This document shows, piece by piece, positions 1-9,542 of a stretch of DNA of 64,000 nt (its first letter is position 1; each line of letters starts with the position of its first letter). The notes below the pieces were generated by a model. It had not been told where the DNA came from. It did no database searches and saw nothing but the letters and a program-made list of their open reading frames with translations. Where the stretch lies: the NCBI RefSeq assembly GCF_001693435.1, contig NZ_CM004509.1, forward strand, positions 744,001 through 808,000, read 5' to 3'. This stretch comes from Gilliamella sp. wkB7 (GTDB lineage: Bacteria > Pseudomonadota > Gammaproteobacteria > Enterobacterales > Orbaceae). Both the position numbers and the translations under genes were made by a program.

Positions 1-528
1 CGTGTAATGAAAATGCTCGGCGTTGAAAAACTGATTATTACTAATGCTTGTGGTGCTGTAAATACGAGTTTTAAACCAGGCGATTTGATGCTCATCACCG
101 ATCATATTAATCTAACAGCTAATAACCCGTTAATTGGACCAAATAATCCAGAACTTGGCGTTCGCTTTTTAGATGTAAGCGAAGTTTATAATAAACAATT
201 ACGTAAAATCGTGTCTGATGTAGCAAACGAACTAAATATTACACTACAACAAGGTGTTTATGCATGGTGGACAGGACCAACCTATGAAACTCCAGCCGAA
301 GTGAGAATGATTCGAGTTTTAGGGGCGGATGCAGTGGGTATGTCAACAGTACCTGAAGCAATCATTGCTCATCATTCAGGTATTAAAACCATTGGTATCT
401 CTTGTTTAACTAACATGGCATGCGGCATATTAGATCAACCTTTAGGCCACGAAGAAGTAATTGAAACAGCAGAGCGTGTTAAATCAACATTTTTACAGCT
501 AATCACTAAAACAATAGCGCGTTTTTAA
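1..528 (+). CDS. xapA: Purine nucleoside phosphorylase, XapA type (5' end outside window)
   Basis: The frame is already open at base 1, so about 100 N-terminal residues lie outside the window (family length about 275). Trimeric-type purine nucleoside phosphorylases split nucleosides such as inosine, guanosine or xanthosine with phosphate into free base and (deoxy)ribose-1-phosphate in the cytoplasm. The visible 175 residues contain the family signature GADAVGMSTVPE, the substrate-site stretch GPTYETPAEVRM before it, and ITNACGAVN near the edge. A XapB-type nucleoside permease follows 61 bases downstream on the same strand; this pairing is the reason for the name xapA instead of a generic PNP, and it is inference. 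The first ATG seen (base 7) is internal, not the start. Confidence 0.85.
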   Translation, partial: RVMKMLGVEKLIITNACGAVNTSFKPGDLMLITDHINLTANNPLIGPNNPELGVRFLDVSEVYNKQLRKIVSDVANELNITLQQGVYAWWTGPTYETPAEVRMIRVLGADAVGMSTVPEAIIAHHSGIKTIGISCLTNMACGILDQPLGHEEVIETAERVKSTFLQLITKTIARF

Positions 529-589
529 TCAATACTTTTTATTATTTATTATTTTATATAAAAAGTTCACATTATTTTAGGGATAAATA

Positions 590-1831
590 ATGAACATTAA
601 AGATAGATTGAAAATAATGATGTTTTTCCAATATTTTATTTGGGGAAGCTGGTTAGTGACTTTCGGCGGTTATCTGTTCAACACGTTGCACTTTTCAGGC
701 GCCGAAGTAGGAATGATTTTTAGTACAAAAGGTTTAGCCGCATTAATAATGCCATGTATTATTGGCATTATTGCAGACAAATTTTTACAACCTAAATATT
801 TGTATATGCTTTGCCATTGCATTTGTGCTATTGCTCTGTTTTATGCTGCATCAGTCAATAGTTCGATAATGCTATTTTGGGTGATGTTATGTAATGCATT
901 TGCTTTTATGCCAACCATTGCATTATCAAATTCAATCAGTTACCACTGTCTGGATGAGGAAAAATTAGATACAGTCGCTGTTTTTCCTAAAATTAGGGTA
1001 TTTGGTACTATTGGTTTTATTGTTGCGATGTGGATGATTAGCTTACTGAAATTTGAATTGAGCAACGCTCAGCTTTATGTAGCGAGCGCGGCATCAGTTT
1101 TGCTAGCGGTGTATAGCGCCACGTTACCTAACATTAACATGAATAAAACACAGCAACAGTCTTGGAGTTCCCGTTTAGGTTTAGATGCATTTGTGCTATT
1201 CAAGAATCCCACTATGGTTCTTTTTTTTCTATTTGCGATGTTACTTGGCGCAATATTGCAAATCACCAATACATTTGGTGGTGCATTTTTACATGATTTT
1301 GGTAAAATTCCAGAGTTTAAAAATAGCTTAATTGTACAGTATCCAGCAATTTTGTTATCTGTTTCACAAATGGCAGAAGTGGCATTTATTTTGACCATTC
1401 CATTCTTTCTTAAGAAATTTGGCATCAAAAAAGTCATTATGATAAGCTTAATTGCTTGGACACTCAGATTCGGTCTGTTTGCTTTTGGTGATCCGACACC
1501 ATTTGGTTTTGTACTGTTAATGCTGTCGATGATTGTGTATGGCTGTGCCTTTGACTTCTTCAATATTTCGGGTTCTATTTTTATCGAAAAAGAAGTAAGC
1601 CCAAATATCCGAGCGAGTGCACAAGGATTATATATGACCATGGTGAATGGCATTGGTGCTTATTTAGGGTCAATATTGAGTGGTTTTGTTGTTGATATGT
1701 GCACGCATGACGGTGTTAAAGATTGGCAAACAATTTGGATCATTTTTGCATCTTATGCACTGGTATTAGGAGTAGTTTTTTATTTTACATTTAACTACCG
1801 CCACAGTAAGTCAGAGCCTGTTGAGCAATAA
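590..1831 (+). CDS. xapB: Nucleoside:H+ symporter, XapB/NupG family (MFS)
   Basis: Inner-membrane permease of 413 residues with about 12 hydrophobic segments, the usual length of the nucleoside:H+ symporters. The N-terminus (FFQYFIWGSWLVTFGGY, then NTLHFSGAEVGMIFSTKG) matches E. coli XapB/NupG closely. The cytoplasmic A-type loop GIIADKF follows helix 2. It would import nucleosides, probably xanthosine and other purine nucleosides, for the phosphorylase encoded just upstream; the two genes are likely co-transcribed. An AGGGA ribosome site sits seven bases before the ATG. Exact substrate range cannot be read from sequence, so XapB versus NupG is decided mainly by the neighbour. Confidence 0.85.
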   Translation: MNIKDRLKIMMFFQYFIWGSWLVTFGGYLFNTLHFSGAEVGMIFSTKGLAALIMPCIIGIIADKFLQPKYLYMLCHCICAIALFYAASVNSSIMLFWVMLCNAFAFMPTIALSNSISYHCLDEEKLDTVAVFPKIRVFGTIGFIVAMWMISLLKFELSNAQLYVASAASVLLAVYSATLPNINMNKTQQQSWSSRLGLDAFVLFKNPTMVLFFLFAMLLGAILQITNTFGGAFLHDFGKIPEFKNSLIVQYPAILLSVSQMAEVAFILTIPFFLKKFGIKKVIMISLIAWTLRFGLFAFGDPTPFGFVLLMLSMIVYGCAFDFFNISGSIFIEKEVSPNIRASAQGLYMTMVNGIGAYLGSILSGFVVDMCTHDGVKDWQTIWIIFASYALVLGVVFYFTFNYRHSKSEPVEQ

Positions 1832-1938
1832 TTTACTGGTCAAATTTACTGGTCAAACTAATGAGCTAAACCTAATAACGTTCATTCAGTTCTGATTCGT
1901 TTAGTATTCTTTATACTAATTATTAAATAATTTAAGAG

Positions 1939-1960
1939 TCACAGGGGATATCCCCTGTGA
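1939..1960. repeat. Perfect 22-bp palindrome between xapB and the DMT gene
   Basis: TCACAGGGGAT is followed directly by its exact reverse complement, with no spacer, 108 bases after the xapB stop and 55 before the next start. RNA could fold it into a strong GC-rich stem, but only a short TTT follows, so it is a weak fit to a rho-independent terminator. A dimeric regulator site is the alternative. GC content stands out from the AT-rich surroundings. Function undecided. Confidence 0.5.
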
Positions 1961-2014
1961 GCTTTAATTGTGTGTGTTAAATAAAATATTTTGTTAGAGT
2001 AATGAGATTTAAAT

Positions 2015-2920
2015 ATGAAAGAGAAATTTTTGGGTGGTTTATTAGTTTTTTTAGGAGCATGTAGCTTTGGGGTGCTCTCATCTATTGTAAAAACCGCTTA
2101 TAAAGATGGCTACACACTTGGCGAAGTGACGGGTGTTCAATGCTTTTTAGGTATGATAATGTTGTGGTTGATTCATTTTCTGGTTAAAACACTGAATAAA
2201 TCTAAACCTGATTTAACCCCAAAACCTCAATTAACTAAAAAATGGAAAGCCTGTGCCGTCGGTATTTTTCCTGGATTAGTGGGCATTTGTTATTATCAAT
2301 GCGTACAATTAGTTCCCGCTTCAATTGCTATTATCTTATTGATGCAATACCTTTGGATCAGTATCATTATTGATTTTGTTATCTTTAAAAATAAACCAAC
2401 TAACATTCAAATTTTAACCGTAATAGCAATTATTTTTGGTAGCTGTTTAGCTGCAGGTATTTTTAATGAAGACATTAAATTGAATTTAACTGGCTGTCTG
2501 TTTGGTTTTTTAGCCGCATTGATGTACTCATTATTCATCACAACAAGTAGTAATATTGGTAATGATTTACCGAAATTAGAAAAAAGTGCATTGATGATAA
2601 CGGGCGCTTGCATTGTGACATTTTTAATTTTTCCGCCTATATTTTTCATTAAACTCGATATCAGTGATAAACTTTATCAGTTAGGCTTTTTATTAGCTTT
2701 GTTCGGTACCGTTTTGCCACCATTTTTATTTGCAGTGGGTATGCCTAAAATTGGGATTTCATTAAGTGCAATACTATCAGCAGCAGAATTGCCCGTGGCG
2801 GTTACCTGTTCTTATCTTTATCTAAAAGAGTTAGTGTTTTTTAACCAATGGATGGGCGTAATAATTATCCTATTGGCCATTGCACTATCAAATTTAAAAC
2901 ATTTTAAAAATAGTAGGTAA
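2015..2920 (+). CDS. EamA/DMT-family transporter (exporter-like, substrate unknown)
   Basis: A 301-residue inner-membrane protein with about ten hydrophobic segments arranged as two repeats of roughly 140 residues, the layout of the drug/metabolite transporter (EamA) superfamily. The first repeat starts GGLLVFLGACSFGVLSS and the second GCLFGFLAALMYSLF; a C-terminal stretch AAELPVAVTCSYLYLKE with a lysine/glutamate end before the last helix is typical. Members export amino acids, purines or other small metabolites; nothing here fixes the substrate. It stands alone on the plus strand behind a palindrome, convergent with dsdC downstream. No close named orthologue recognised. Confidence 0.8.
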   Translation: MKEKFLGGLLVFLGACSFGVLSSIVKTAYKDGYTLGEVTGVQCFLGMIMLWLIHFLVKTLNKSKPDLTPKPQLTKKWKACAVGIFPGLVGICYYQCVQLVPASIAIILLMQYLWISIIIDFVIFKNKPTNIQILTVIAIIFGSCLAAGIFNEDIKLNLTGCLFGFLAALMYSLFITTSSNIGNDLPKLEKSALMITGACIVTFLIFPPIFFIKLDISDKLYQLGFLLALFGTVLPPFLFAVGMPKIGISLSAILSAAELPVAVTCSYLYLKELVFFNQWMGVIIILLAIALSNLKHFKNSR

Positions 2921-3001
2921 TTTATGAGTGAGTGCGGTTAACTTCCGCACCTTTAGTTAAGGTGAGTATATTAATCAATCTAATGTTTTGCTAAAAAAGT
3001 C

Positions 3002-3937
3002 TTACATATAACTTTTTAACCATTTGATAAATAAATCAGCTTTAGGGTTATATCTCTCTTTTGGTGTACAGATATAATAATGTTGAGAGCACTTTACCTC
3101 CATCCCTTCAAATGGAGTAATTAGTAAGCCAGATTCGAGGTAATTTTTAATGACTTGCTTTCTTCCCATTGCAATACCAGCATGATTTATTGCAGCTATT
3201 GCAGCCAAATCGGAACGGTCAAAACATATATTTTGCATTTCATTAAAATCATAAGTTAAGGAAAAATGTTTTGCCCAACTTTCCCATTCATCAAAATTTG
3301 AATCATATCCCCACGCTTGAGTGTCATGTAGTATAAAGCATTTCGATAAATTCTCAATCTTGTTATATAAATCATTTTGCTGTGCATAATAAGGACTGCA
3401 AACGGGAATAATGGTTTCATCTAACAAATGTTCACAGGTTAAATCATCATAAGTCAGATCATCATAATAAATGGCTAGATCAACCCGATGGCGACTGAAA
3501 TTGATAATTTCGTTACCTGAAACAATGTTTAACAATATATAAGGATAGTGCCTAGCAAATAGTGATAATTTTGGAATTAACCAATTTTGAGCAAAAGAAG
3601 GTCTTGAAAAGATAGTCAAAGTTCCAAAAGCTTCTTGATTTTTAATTTCCAATATTTCTTGATTTAAAATATTTAGAGACTTTTTGACTACTTTAAATAA
3701 GTTCATACCTTCATGAGTCAAGGCTATTCGTCGATGATAGCGCTGAAATAATTTAAATGAAAGTTCATCTTCCAGTTTATTAATTTGATGACTTACTGCA
3801 CTCGGACTAATGCAAAGTTCTTCAGCTGCTAATGCAAATGATAAATGACGAGCGACTGACTCAAACGTATGCAGCTTAGAGAGCTGATAACGATTAATAA
3901 CATGATTTTTATTAAAAAATCTATTTTCATCATACAT
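3002..3937 (-). CDS. dsdC: LysR-type activator of D-serine utilisation (DsdC)
   Basis: LysR-type regulator of 311 residues. The N-terminal winged helix-turn-helix is at about residues 18-77 (LSKLHTFESVARHLSFALAAE, recognition helix in SPSAVSHQINKLEDEL), followed by the periplasmic-binding-protein-like effector domain. E. coli DsdC shares QLSKLHTFE, ILEIKNQE, VCSPYYAQ and the C-terminal KCSQHYYICT region. In enterics DsdC binds D-serine and activates dsdXA; here it is transcribed divergently from dsdX with 232 bases between the two starts, the expected arrangement for a shared control region. It is convergent with the DMT gene. Confidence 0.92.
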   Translation of the reverse strand: MYDENRFFNKNHVINRYQLSKLHTFESVARHLSFALAAEELCISPSAVSHQINKLEDELSFKLFQRYHRRIALTHEGMNLFKVVKKSLNILNQEILEIKNQEAFGTLTIFSRPSFAQNWLIPKLSLFARHYPYILLNIVSGNEIINFSRHRVDLAIYYDDLTYDDLTCEHLLDETIIPVCSPYYAQQNDLYNKIENLSKCFILHDTQAWGYDSNFDEWESWAKHFSLTYDFNEMQNICFDRSDLAAIAAINHAGIAMGRKQVIKNYLESGLLITPFEGMEVKCSQHYYICTPKERYNPKADLFIKWLKSYM

Positions 3938-4169
3938 AATAATTCTCCTTTACTAATCCATTAGTATACTATTTCATGTATAAACATTCCAAAGCTTACG
4001 CTTCTAAATAATTATTTACACGAAATTTATTGAAATATTAGCATTTTTTGATTTTAATCACACTTATAGATGAATTTAATTCAGGTTAAAACCATTATTG
4101 ATCATTTGTCAAATTATCACCAAAAACTTCTAATAAAGCTGACAATTAATAAAAAGAATGGAGGGTAAT

Positions 4170-5507
4170 ATGGATTCGCAGTTGTGGATTATTAGTGTAT
4201 TAATCACCAGTATTATCCTTATAGTAATCTCGATCATAAAATTTAAACTTCATCCTTTTTTAGCGTTATTACTTGCCAGCTTTTATGTGGGTGCGTTAAT
4301 GAAAATGCCCCTACTAAAAATGATTGCAGCAATTGAAGACGGTATTGGTAGTACATTAGGTTTTTTAGCTGCGGTAATTGGTTTAGGTACTATTCTTGGC
4401 AAAATGATGGAAATTTCAGGTGCAGCAGAACGAATAGGACTGACATTACAAAAATGTCGCTGGTTATCACCACAAGTTATTATGGTGCTGGTAGGTCTGA
4501 TTTGCGGTATTACCCTGTTTGTTGAAGTGGGTGTTGTTTTATTAATTCCAATAGCTTTTTCAATTGCTAAAAAAACTCAAACTTCTCTTTTAGTGCTAGC
4601 TATTCCTCTCTGCACTGCATTAATGGCAGTTCATTGTATTGTTCCACCTCATTCTTCTGCACTATTTGTCACCAAAGCATTGTGTGCTGATATTGGAACT
4701 GTAATCGTTTACGGATTGGTTATTGAATTATTAGCATCGCTAATTGGAGGATCTATCTTTTTAAATTGCATTAGCAATAAGATCCCTTTTAAAACAGTAC
4801 CTGAAGAGTTTTCAGATACGAAAGAGAGAACGGAAGAAACACTTCCTTCTTTAGGTTGCATATTATTTACAATATTACTTCCGATTGTTTTGATGCTAAT
4901 AAAAACAGTAGGTGACTTTATTGTGGATAAAAATTATTTTAGTTACTCAGTGTTAGAATTTATCGGTAATCCTATTGCAGCAATGTTTATAGGAGCCTTT
5001 GTTGCTTACCATATGTTAGGCATTCGATGCAATATGGCTATACCCATGTTCTTATTTAAGACAGAGAAGTGCTTTTCATCCATTGCGAATATTTTATTAA
5101 TCATTGGTGCAGGTGGAGCATTTAACGGTATTTTAAAAAATAGTGGATTAAGTGATGGTTTAGTTGGCATTTTTTCCCATTTAGATATGCACTCGATTTT
5201 ATTGGCATGGTTAGTGGCAATCATTTTACATGCAGCGGTAGGATCGGCAACAGTCGCAATGATGGACTCAACAGTCGTCGTTTCGCCAATTTTACCGCGT
5301 TACCCTGACGTAAGTCCAGAAATCATTACATTAGCAAGCGGTTCGGGAACTATTGGACGCACAATTGTTATAAATTCTTTATTTTGGTTAGTTAAGCAAT
5401 ATTGTGGCGCAACATTAAATGAAATATTTAAATACTCTACATCAGTCACTTTTATTGCATCATTAGTCGTATTAGCAGGTACTTTTTTACTATCTTATAT
5501 TATTTAA
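4170..5507 (+). CDS. dsdX: D-serine/gluconate:H+ symporter DsdX
   Basis: GntP-family inner-membrane permease of 445 residues with many hydrophobic segments; imports D-serine (and possibly gluconate-like acids) by proton symport. Blocks shared with E. coli DsdX include FHPFLALLLASF-like residues near the start, TLGFLAAVIGLGTILGKMME, SGAAERIGLTLQ, LVGLICGITLFVEVGVVLLI and LFWLVKQYCGATLNE. An ATG exists 12 bases upstream at 4158, but a GGAGG ribosome site lies inside that extension at 4160-4164, so the start at 4170 is chosen; it gives the E. coli-like N-terminus MDSQLW. It is followed after 22 bases by dsdA on the same strand and should be under DsdC control. Confidence 0.93.
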   Translation: MDSQLWIISVLITSIILIVISIIKFKLHPFLALLLASFYVGALMKMPLLKMIAAIEDGIGSTLGFLAAVIGLGTILGKMMEISGAAERIGLTLQKCRWLSPQVIMVLVGLICGITLFVEVGVVLLIPIAFSIAKKTQTSLLVLAIPLCTALMAVHCIVPPHSSALFVTKALCADIGTVIVYGLVIELLASLIGGSIFLNCISNKIPFKTVPEEFSDTKERTEETLPSLGCILFTILLPIVLMLIKTVGDFIVDKNYFSYSVLEFIGNPIAAMFIGAFVAYHMLGIRCNMAIPMFLFKTEKCFSSIANILLIIGAGGAFNGILKNSGLSDGLVGIFSHLDMHSILLAWLVAIILHAAVGSATVAMMDSTVVVSPILPRYPDVSPEIITLASGSGTIGRTIVINSLFWLVKQYCGATLNEIFKYSTSVTFIASLVVLAGTFLLSYII

Positions 5508-5529
5508 AAATATATTACAGGAATAAATT

Positions 5530-6861
5530 ATGATCCCTAAAGATATTGAAAAGTTAATACAAAAATATCCTTTAGTCGCTAACTTAATACAACTAAAAGA
5601 AACAGCTTGGTTTAACCCAAATATAACGAACTTGACAGATGGGTTATCTTATGTAACACTTAAAAAGCAAGATGTTAAGGATGCAAGTAAGCGATTAGCA
5701 AGATTTGCACCTTACTTATGTAAAGCATTTCCAGAAACAGCAGTAACGAAAGGAGTAATTGAATCCGAGGTTGTTGCGATTCCCAATATGAGAGCGGTTC
5801 TTGAAAGCCGTTATCAACACAAGATCATAGGAAGTCTGTTCCTCAAGAAAGATAGCCATTTACCAATTTCTGGTTCTATAAAAGCTCGCGGTGGTGTATA
5901 TGAAGTACTGACCCATGCAGAAAAGCTTGCTATTGAAAATGGCTTATTAACCGAAAAGGATGACTACACCAAATTATTTTCTGACAGATTCACCCAATTT
6001 TTTAGTCGATATAGTATTGCAGTAGGTTCAACAGGTAACTTAGCCCTATCTATTGGTATTATGAGTGCCAAATTAGGTTTTAAAGTTAATGTTCATATGT
6101 CTAGTGATGCTCGCGAATGGAAAAAACAGAAATTACGTTCACACGGTGTAAATGTTATCGAATACCATCAAGACTATAGTGTTGCAGTTGAAAAAGGCCG
6201 CAAAGCAGCTGAGTCTGATCCTAATTGCTTTTTTATTGATGATGAAAACTCAAAAACCTTATTTTTAGGTTATGCAGTGGCTGGCGAACGCCTTAAAAAA
6301 CAGTTTACTGAAATGAATATAAAAGTGGATAAACAACATCCATTGTTTGTTTACCTTCCTTGTGGAGTAGGTGGTGGACCGGGAGGCATTGCTTTTGGAT
6401 TAAAACTTGCTTTTGGTGATGATGTACACTGCATTTTCGCTGAACCAACACATTCACCTTGTATGTTTTTAGGTGTTTACACTGGATTACATAACCATAT
6501 TTCTGTTCAAGATATTGGTATTGATAATATCACCGCTGCTGACGGTTTAGCCGTAGGCAGACCTTCTGGATTTGTAGGACGAGCAATGGAAAGATTAATT
6601 GATGGCTATTACACCATTAATGATCAAGAGATGTACGATTTACTCGGTTTATTAAATCAACAACAACAAATTCAATTAGAACCTTCAGCTTTAGCGGGAA
6701 TGCTTGGTTTATTACATGTTGAAAAAAATTCAACATATTTAGAAAGAATTAATGTTTCACGAGAAATTTTAACAAATGCGATACACTTAGTCTGGGCAAC
6801 TGGTGGTGGCATGGTTCCAAAGGAGGAAATGGGAAAATATCTTAGCCTAGCAAAAATATAA
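5530..6861 (+). CDS. dsdA: D-serine ammonia-lyase DsdA
   Basis: PLP-dependent fold-type II enzyme of 443 residues (E. coli DsdA about 442) that converts D-serine to pyruvate and ammonia, detoxifying D-serine and using it as carbon and nitrogen source. The PLP lysine lies in SGSIKARGG (about residue 118), and the glycine-rich phosphate-binding loop is CGVGGGPGG (about residue 279). [12 protein letters not shown] precedes a substrate-site region shared with other D-serine dehydratases. Ribosome site AGGAA ten bases before ATG. It is the last gene of the dsdXA unit; no convincing terminator is visible behind it. Confidence 0.95.
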   Translation: MIPKDIEKLIQKYPLVANLIQLKETAWFNPNITNLTDGLSYVTLKKQDVKDASKRLARFAPYLCKAFPETAVTKGVIESEVVAIPNMRAVLESRYQHKIIGSLFLKKDSHLPISGSIKARGGVYEVLTHAEKLAIENGLLTEKDDYTKLFSDRFTQFFSRYSIAVGSTGNLALSIGIMSAKLGFKVNVHMSSDAREWKKQKLRSHGVNVIEYHQDYSVAVEKGRKAAESDPNCFFIDDENSKTLFLGYAVAGERLKKQFTEMNIKVDKQHPLFVYLPCGVGGGPGGIAFGLKLAFGDDVHCIFAEPTHSPCMFLGVYTGLHNHISVQDIGIDNITAADGLAVGRPSGFVGRAMERLIDGYYTINDQEMYDLLGLLNQQQQIQLEPSALAGMLGLLHVEKNSTYLERINVSREILTNAIHLVWATGGGMVPKEEMGKYLSLAKI

Positions 6862-7092
6862 AATAAATTAAACAGTTAATATTATAAATAATTATTTTTA
6901 TGGTGTTTTTTTCAAAATTAGAACACCCTGAAAATTAATGAGAAAGTAGAAATAAAATTTGGCAGTTTTAGTTTATTTTTATACTAAAACATTACATTGG
7001 CATAAAACATCTTTACAACATAGTAACAATCGTTTTTTTAATTGTCCTACACATTGTTATATTATTGTCCTGAATAAAAAGGAAGTTATAGA

Positions 7093-7572
7093 ATGAAGAC
7101 ACATAAAAAACCATTATTTACCTTAGTACAGAGCAGTGAATCAATACCCGAAACAAATACATTAAGTTTTTTAGATTCTAAATTAAATTATCCTGATAGT
7201 ATTAATGAAATTATTGCATTGCGCATCAAAGAGCTTAAATTACATCACGGTGAATATAAAGATAAAGAATTCAACTGTAAACACCATAATGAAAGCAATA
7301 AAGAATTTCGTTTTATATTTGGTGAAAATTTTGAGTCAGAACATCATAAAAAACAAATTGGTATTTTAAAAGATGAATTAGCTTTAGCTAAAGAATCAAA
7401 TAAAGTCAAACAATTACTTGGTAGCCGTTTAAAACAAATGGCAAAGATTTACCCTTGTGTTGAGATTGATCTAAATAATATCAATGTGATACCAACAAAA
7501 ATCAAAGAACACCTTTTTGCTCCGCCACTCATATTAACGGATGATAATGCCATTATGCTTTGGGATGATTAA
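7093..7572 (+). CDS. Hypothetical protein, 159 aa, orphan
   Basis: I do not recognise this protein. It is soluble-looking, with no signal peptide or membrane segment. A lysine/glutamate/histidine-rich middle (residues about 40-110, including two HH pairs) probably forms helices, and an acidic tail ends DDNAIMLWDD. An AGGAAG ribosome site precedes the ATG by eight bases, a terminator lies 29 bases behind the stop, and codon use looks like that of the neighbours, so it is probably a real monocistronic gene. It sits between dsdA and the convergent amtB with no functional hint from either. Upstream, ATTGTCCT occurs twice 25 bases apart. Confidence 0.65.
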   Translation: MKTHKKPLFTLVQSSESIPETNTLSFLDSKLNYPDSINEIIALRIKELKLHHGEYKDKEFNCKHHNESNKEFRFIFGENFESEHHKKQIGILKDELALAKESNKVKQLLGSRLKQMAKIYPCVEIDLNNINVIPTKIKEHLFAPPLILTDDNAIMLWDD

Positions 7573-7593
7573 TCAGTTAATATTAAATAATAT

Positions 7594-7630
7594 AAAAAAA
7601 TCTACAGCGGTTATGCTGTAGATTTTATTT
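7594..7630 (+). terminator. Rho-independent terminator of the 159-aa gene
   Basis: An 8-bp perfect stem TCTACAGC / GCTGTAGA with a 6-base loop (7601-7622) is followed by TTTTATTT. Seven A residues precede the stem, so it could also act in the other direction. Confidence 0.85.
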
Positions 7631-7786
7631 ATATTGCTTTGTTAAGATAATCAATAATTTTATATATTCAACTTTTTATCCACATTAACTCTTAAGATAA
7701 ACAAACAAAAAAGTATCATTTATGATGATACAAGGTCATTTCTAAGAAGACAAATGAAGCAGAAAAATATTCTAACCAATATAAAT

Positions 7787-7820
7787 AAAAAGTTTACCAC
7801 ATTTAGTTGGTAAACTTTTT
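7787..7820 (-). terminator. Terminator downstream of glnK-amtB (probably bidirectional)
   Basis: A 13-bp perfect stem (AAAAAGTTTACCA / TGGTAAACTTTTT) with an 8-base loop lies 44 bases beyond the amtB stop. Read on the minus strand the stem ends in five T and continues ATTTAT, a good intrinsic terminator; the plus strand reads equally well and could back up the 7594-7630 terminator. Confidence 0.8.
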
Positions 7821-7863
7821 AATAAAGAGATTCTATTTCTATAAACTATTTCGTTAGTTTAAC

Positions 7864-9147
7864 TCAACTGTTAAAAGCACTTTCACCATGACTGTTAATA
7901 TCAAGACCTTCTCGTTCATGTTCTTCACTAACGCGTAAACCAACACAAATATCCGCAATTTTATAAGCCACAAAAGCGATAACAGCCGTCCAAATGACAC
8001 AGGTAATCACACTCATTAATTGGATTCCAACTTGAGTCGTCATACCTATTCCATCGGCATAGCCTATTCCACCTAATGATTTTGAAGCAAAGATACCCGT
8101 CAATAAGCAACCAACGATACCACAAACTCCATGTACACCAAATACGTCACAAGTATCATCAATTTTTAAGATTCTTTTTAGTGAAGAGACGCCCCAAACA
8201 CCTGCAAAGCCACAAATAAGGCCAATAAGCATTGCGCCCCCTACACCAACAAATCCTGCTGCTGGTGTGATTCCAACTAAACCAGCTATTACACCTGATG
8301 CGGCACCTAAACATGACGGTTTTCCTCGTAAAACCCATTCGGCAAATGACCAAGATAAAACCGCTGCAGCTGTTGCTGCGACAGTATTAATAAACGCTAA
8401 TCCTGCAACTTCATCAGCACGAGTTGAAGAGCCTGCATTGAATCCAAACCAACCTATATAAAGAATTGCCGCGCCAAGGTAAACATAAGGAAGATTAAAT
8501 GGTTTTAATGGCTCACGATTAAAACCGATTCGATTTTTAAGTAAATAAGCCCCTATCAAACCAGCAACCGCAGCGTTAATATGAACAACCGTGCCACCAG
8601 CAAAATCTAAAGCACCTTCATCACCTAAAATACCACCACCCCATACCATATGAGCCATTGGTATGTATGAGAACGTAAACCATAACACCATAAATATTAG
8701 TACAGCAGAAAAGCGTATTCTTTCAGCAAAAGCACCAAGTATTAAACAACATGTAATACAAGCAAAGGACCCTTGAAATGCAACCCAAATGAGTTCATAA
8801 ATTGAACCATTAACATCCGTTATATCAATACCTACTAAGAGCAAATGTTCGAAATCACCAAAAAACCAATTTCCCTCACCAAAAGTAAGCGTGTAACCAT
8901 AAACGATCCATAACACAGAAATCAGTGAAAAAGTAACTAATACTTGTGATAACATAGATAACACGTTTTTAGATCGTAATAAACCACCATAGAATAATGC
9001 AATACCAGGAATAGACATAAATAGTACTAATGCAGTACAAATCATCATAAAACCATTATCCGCATTATCCGCGTGTTCTAGAACAACATCTGCAAAGGCG
9101 TATGAAGGAAAAATAAGACACAATGGTAAAATACATTTCTTCAACAT
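7864..9147 (-). CDS. amtB: Ammonium transporter AmtB
   Basis: Inner-membrane ammonium channel of 427 residues with a cleavable N-terminal signal (KKCILPLCLIFPSYAFA) and eleven expected membrane helices, as in E. coli AmtB (428). Hallmarks are MSIPGIALFYGGLLRSKN in the first helices, GGTVVHINAAVAGL carrying the first pore histidine, and GVHGVCGIVGCLLTG carrying the second. It imports NH4+/NH3 under nitrogen limitation. The PII protein gene glnK lies 20 bases upstream on the same strand and its product plugs the channel when nitrogen is plentiful. The C-terminal tail needed for GlnK contact is present. Confidence 0.96.
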   Translation of the reverse strand: MLKKCILPLCLIFPSYAFADVVLEHADNADNGFMMICTALVLFMSIPGIALFYGGLLRSKNVLSMLSQVLVTFSLISVLWIVYGYTLTFGEGNWFFGDFEHLLLVGIDITDVNGSIYELIWVAFQGSFACITCCLILGAFAERIRFSAVLIFMVLWFTFSYIPMAHMVWGGGILGDEGALDFAGGTVVHINAAVAGLIGAYLLKNRIGFNREPLKPFNLPYVYLGAAILYIGWFGFNAGSSTRADEVAGLAFINTVAATAAAVLSWSFAEWVLRGKPSCLGAASGVIAGLVGITPAAGFVGVGGAMLIGLICGFAGVWGVSSLKRILKIDDTCDVFGVHGVCGIVGCLLTGIFASKSLGGIGYADGIGMTTQVGIQLMSVITCVIWTAVIAFVAYKIADICVGLRVSEEHEREGLDINSHGESAFNS

Positions 9148-9167
9148 AATAATATCCTTAATTATGA

Positions 9168-9506
9168 TTACAAAGCTGATTCATCCGTTTCACCGGTACG
9201 AATACGAACGACATGCTCAAGTGAAGTTACAAAAATCTTACCGTCACCAATTTTGCCAGTATAAGCAGCTTTAGAAATAGTACTAATAACTTCATCAAGT
9301 TGTTCATCATTGATAGCTAAATCTATTTTCACTTTTGGTAAAAAATTAACGTTGTATTCCGCCCCGCGATAGAGTTCTGCGTGCCCTTTTTGTCGCCCAA
9401 AACCTTTAACTTCAGTAACGGTTAATCCAGTGATCCCTATATTTGATAATGACTCTCTGACTTCTTCTAACTTGAAAGGCTTAATAATTACTGTGACTAA
9501 TTTCAT
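9168..9506 (-). CDS. glnK: PII nitrogen regulatory protein GlnK
   Basis: PII signal protein of exactly 112 residues. It contains the T-loop with the uridylylation site Tyr51 in ELYRGAEYNVNFLPK, the B-loop TGKIGDGKIFV (residues about 83-93) and the C-terminal IRTGE. It senses ATP/ADP and 2-oxoglutarate, is modified by GlnD, and inhibits AmtB when unmodified. First gene of the glnK-amtB operon, starting 37 bases behind a consensus sigma-54 promoter on the same strand, which explains the name glnK rather than glnB. Confidence 0.95.
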   Translation of the reverse strand: MKLVTVIIKPFKLEEVRESLSNIGITGLTVTEVKGFGRQKGHAELYRGAEYNVNFLPKVKIDLAINDEQLDEVISTISKAAYTGKIGDGKIFVTSLEHVVRIRTGETDESAL

Positions 9507-9542
9507 TAATTTTTCCTCATGAATATGGTATATGATGAAATA

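Noticed and set aside
1075..1653. Minus-strand open frame of 192 residues inside xapB
   Set aside because: Lies wholly within a well-supported permease gene; no ribosome site or recognisable domain.
6902..6927. Hairpin as terminator of dsdXA
   Set aside because: GGTGTT/AACACC stem has only 6 bp and a 14-base loop, and no T tract follows on the plus strand.
6953..6968. 16-base sequence shared with 62233-62248
   Set aside because: In AT-rich DNA of this length a few such matches are expected by chance; the two contexts have nothing else in common.
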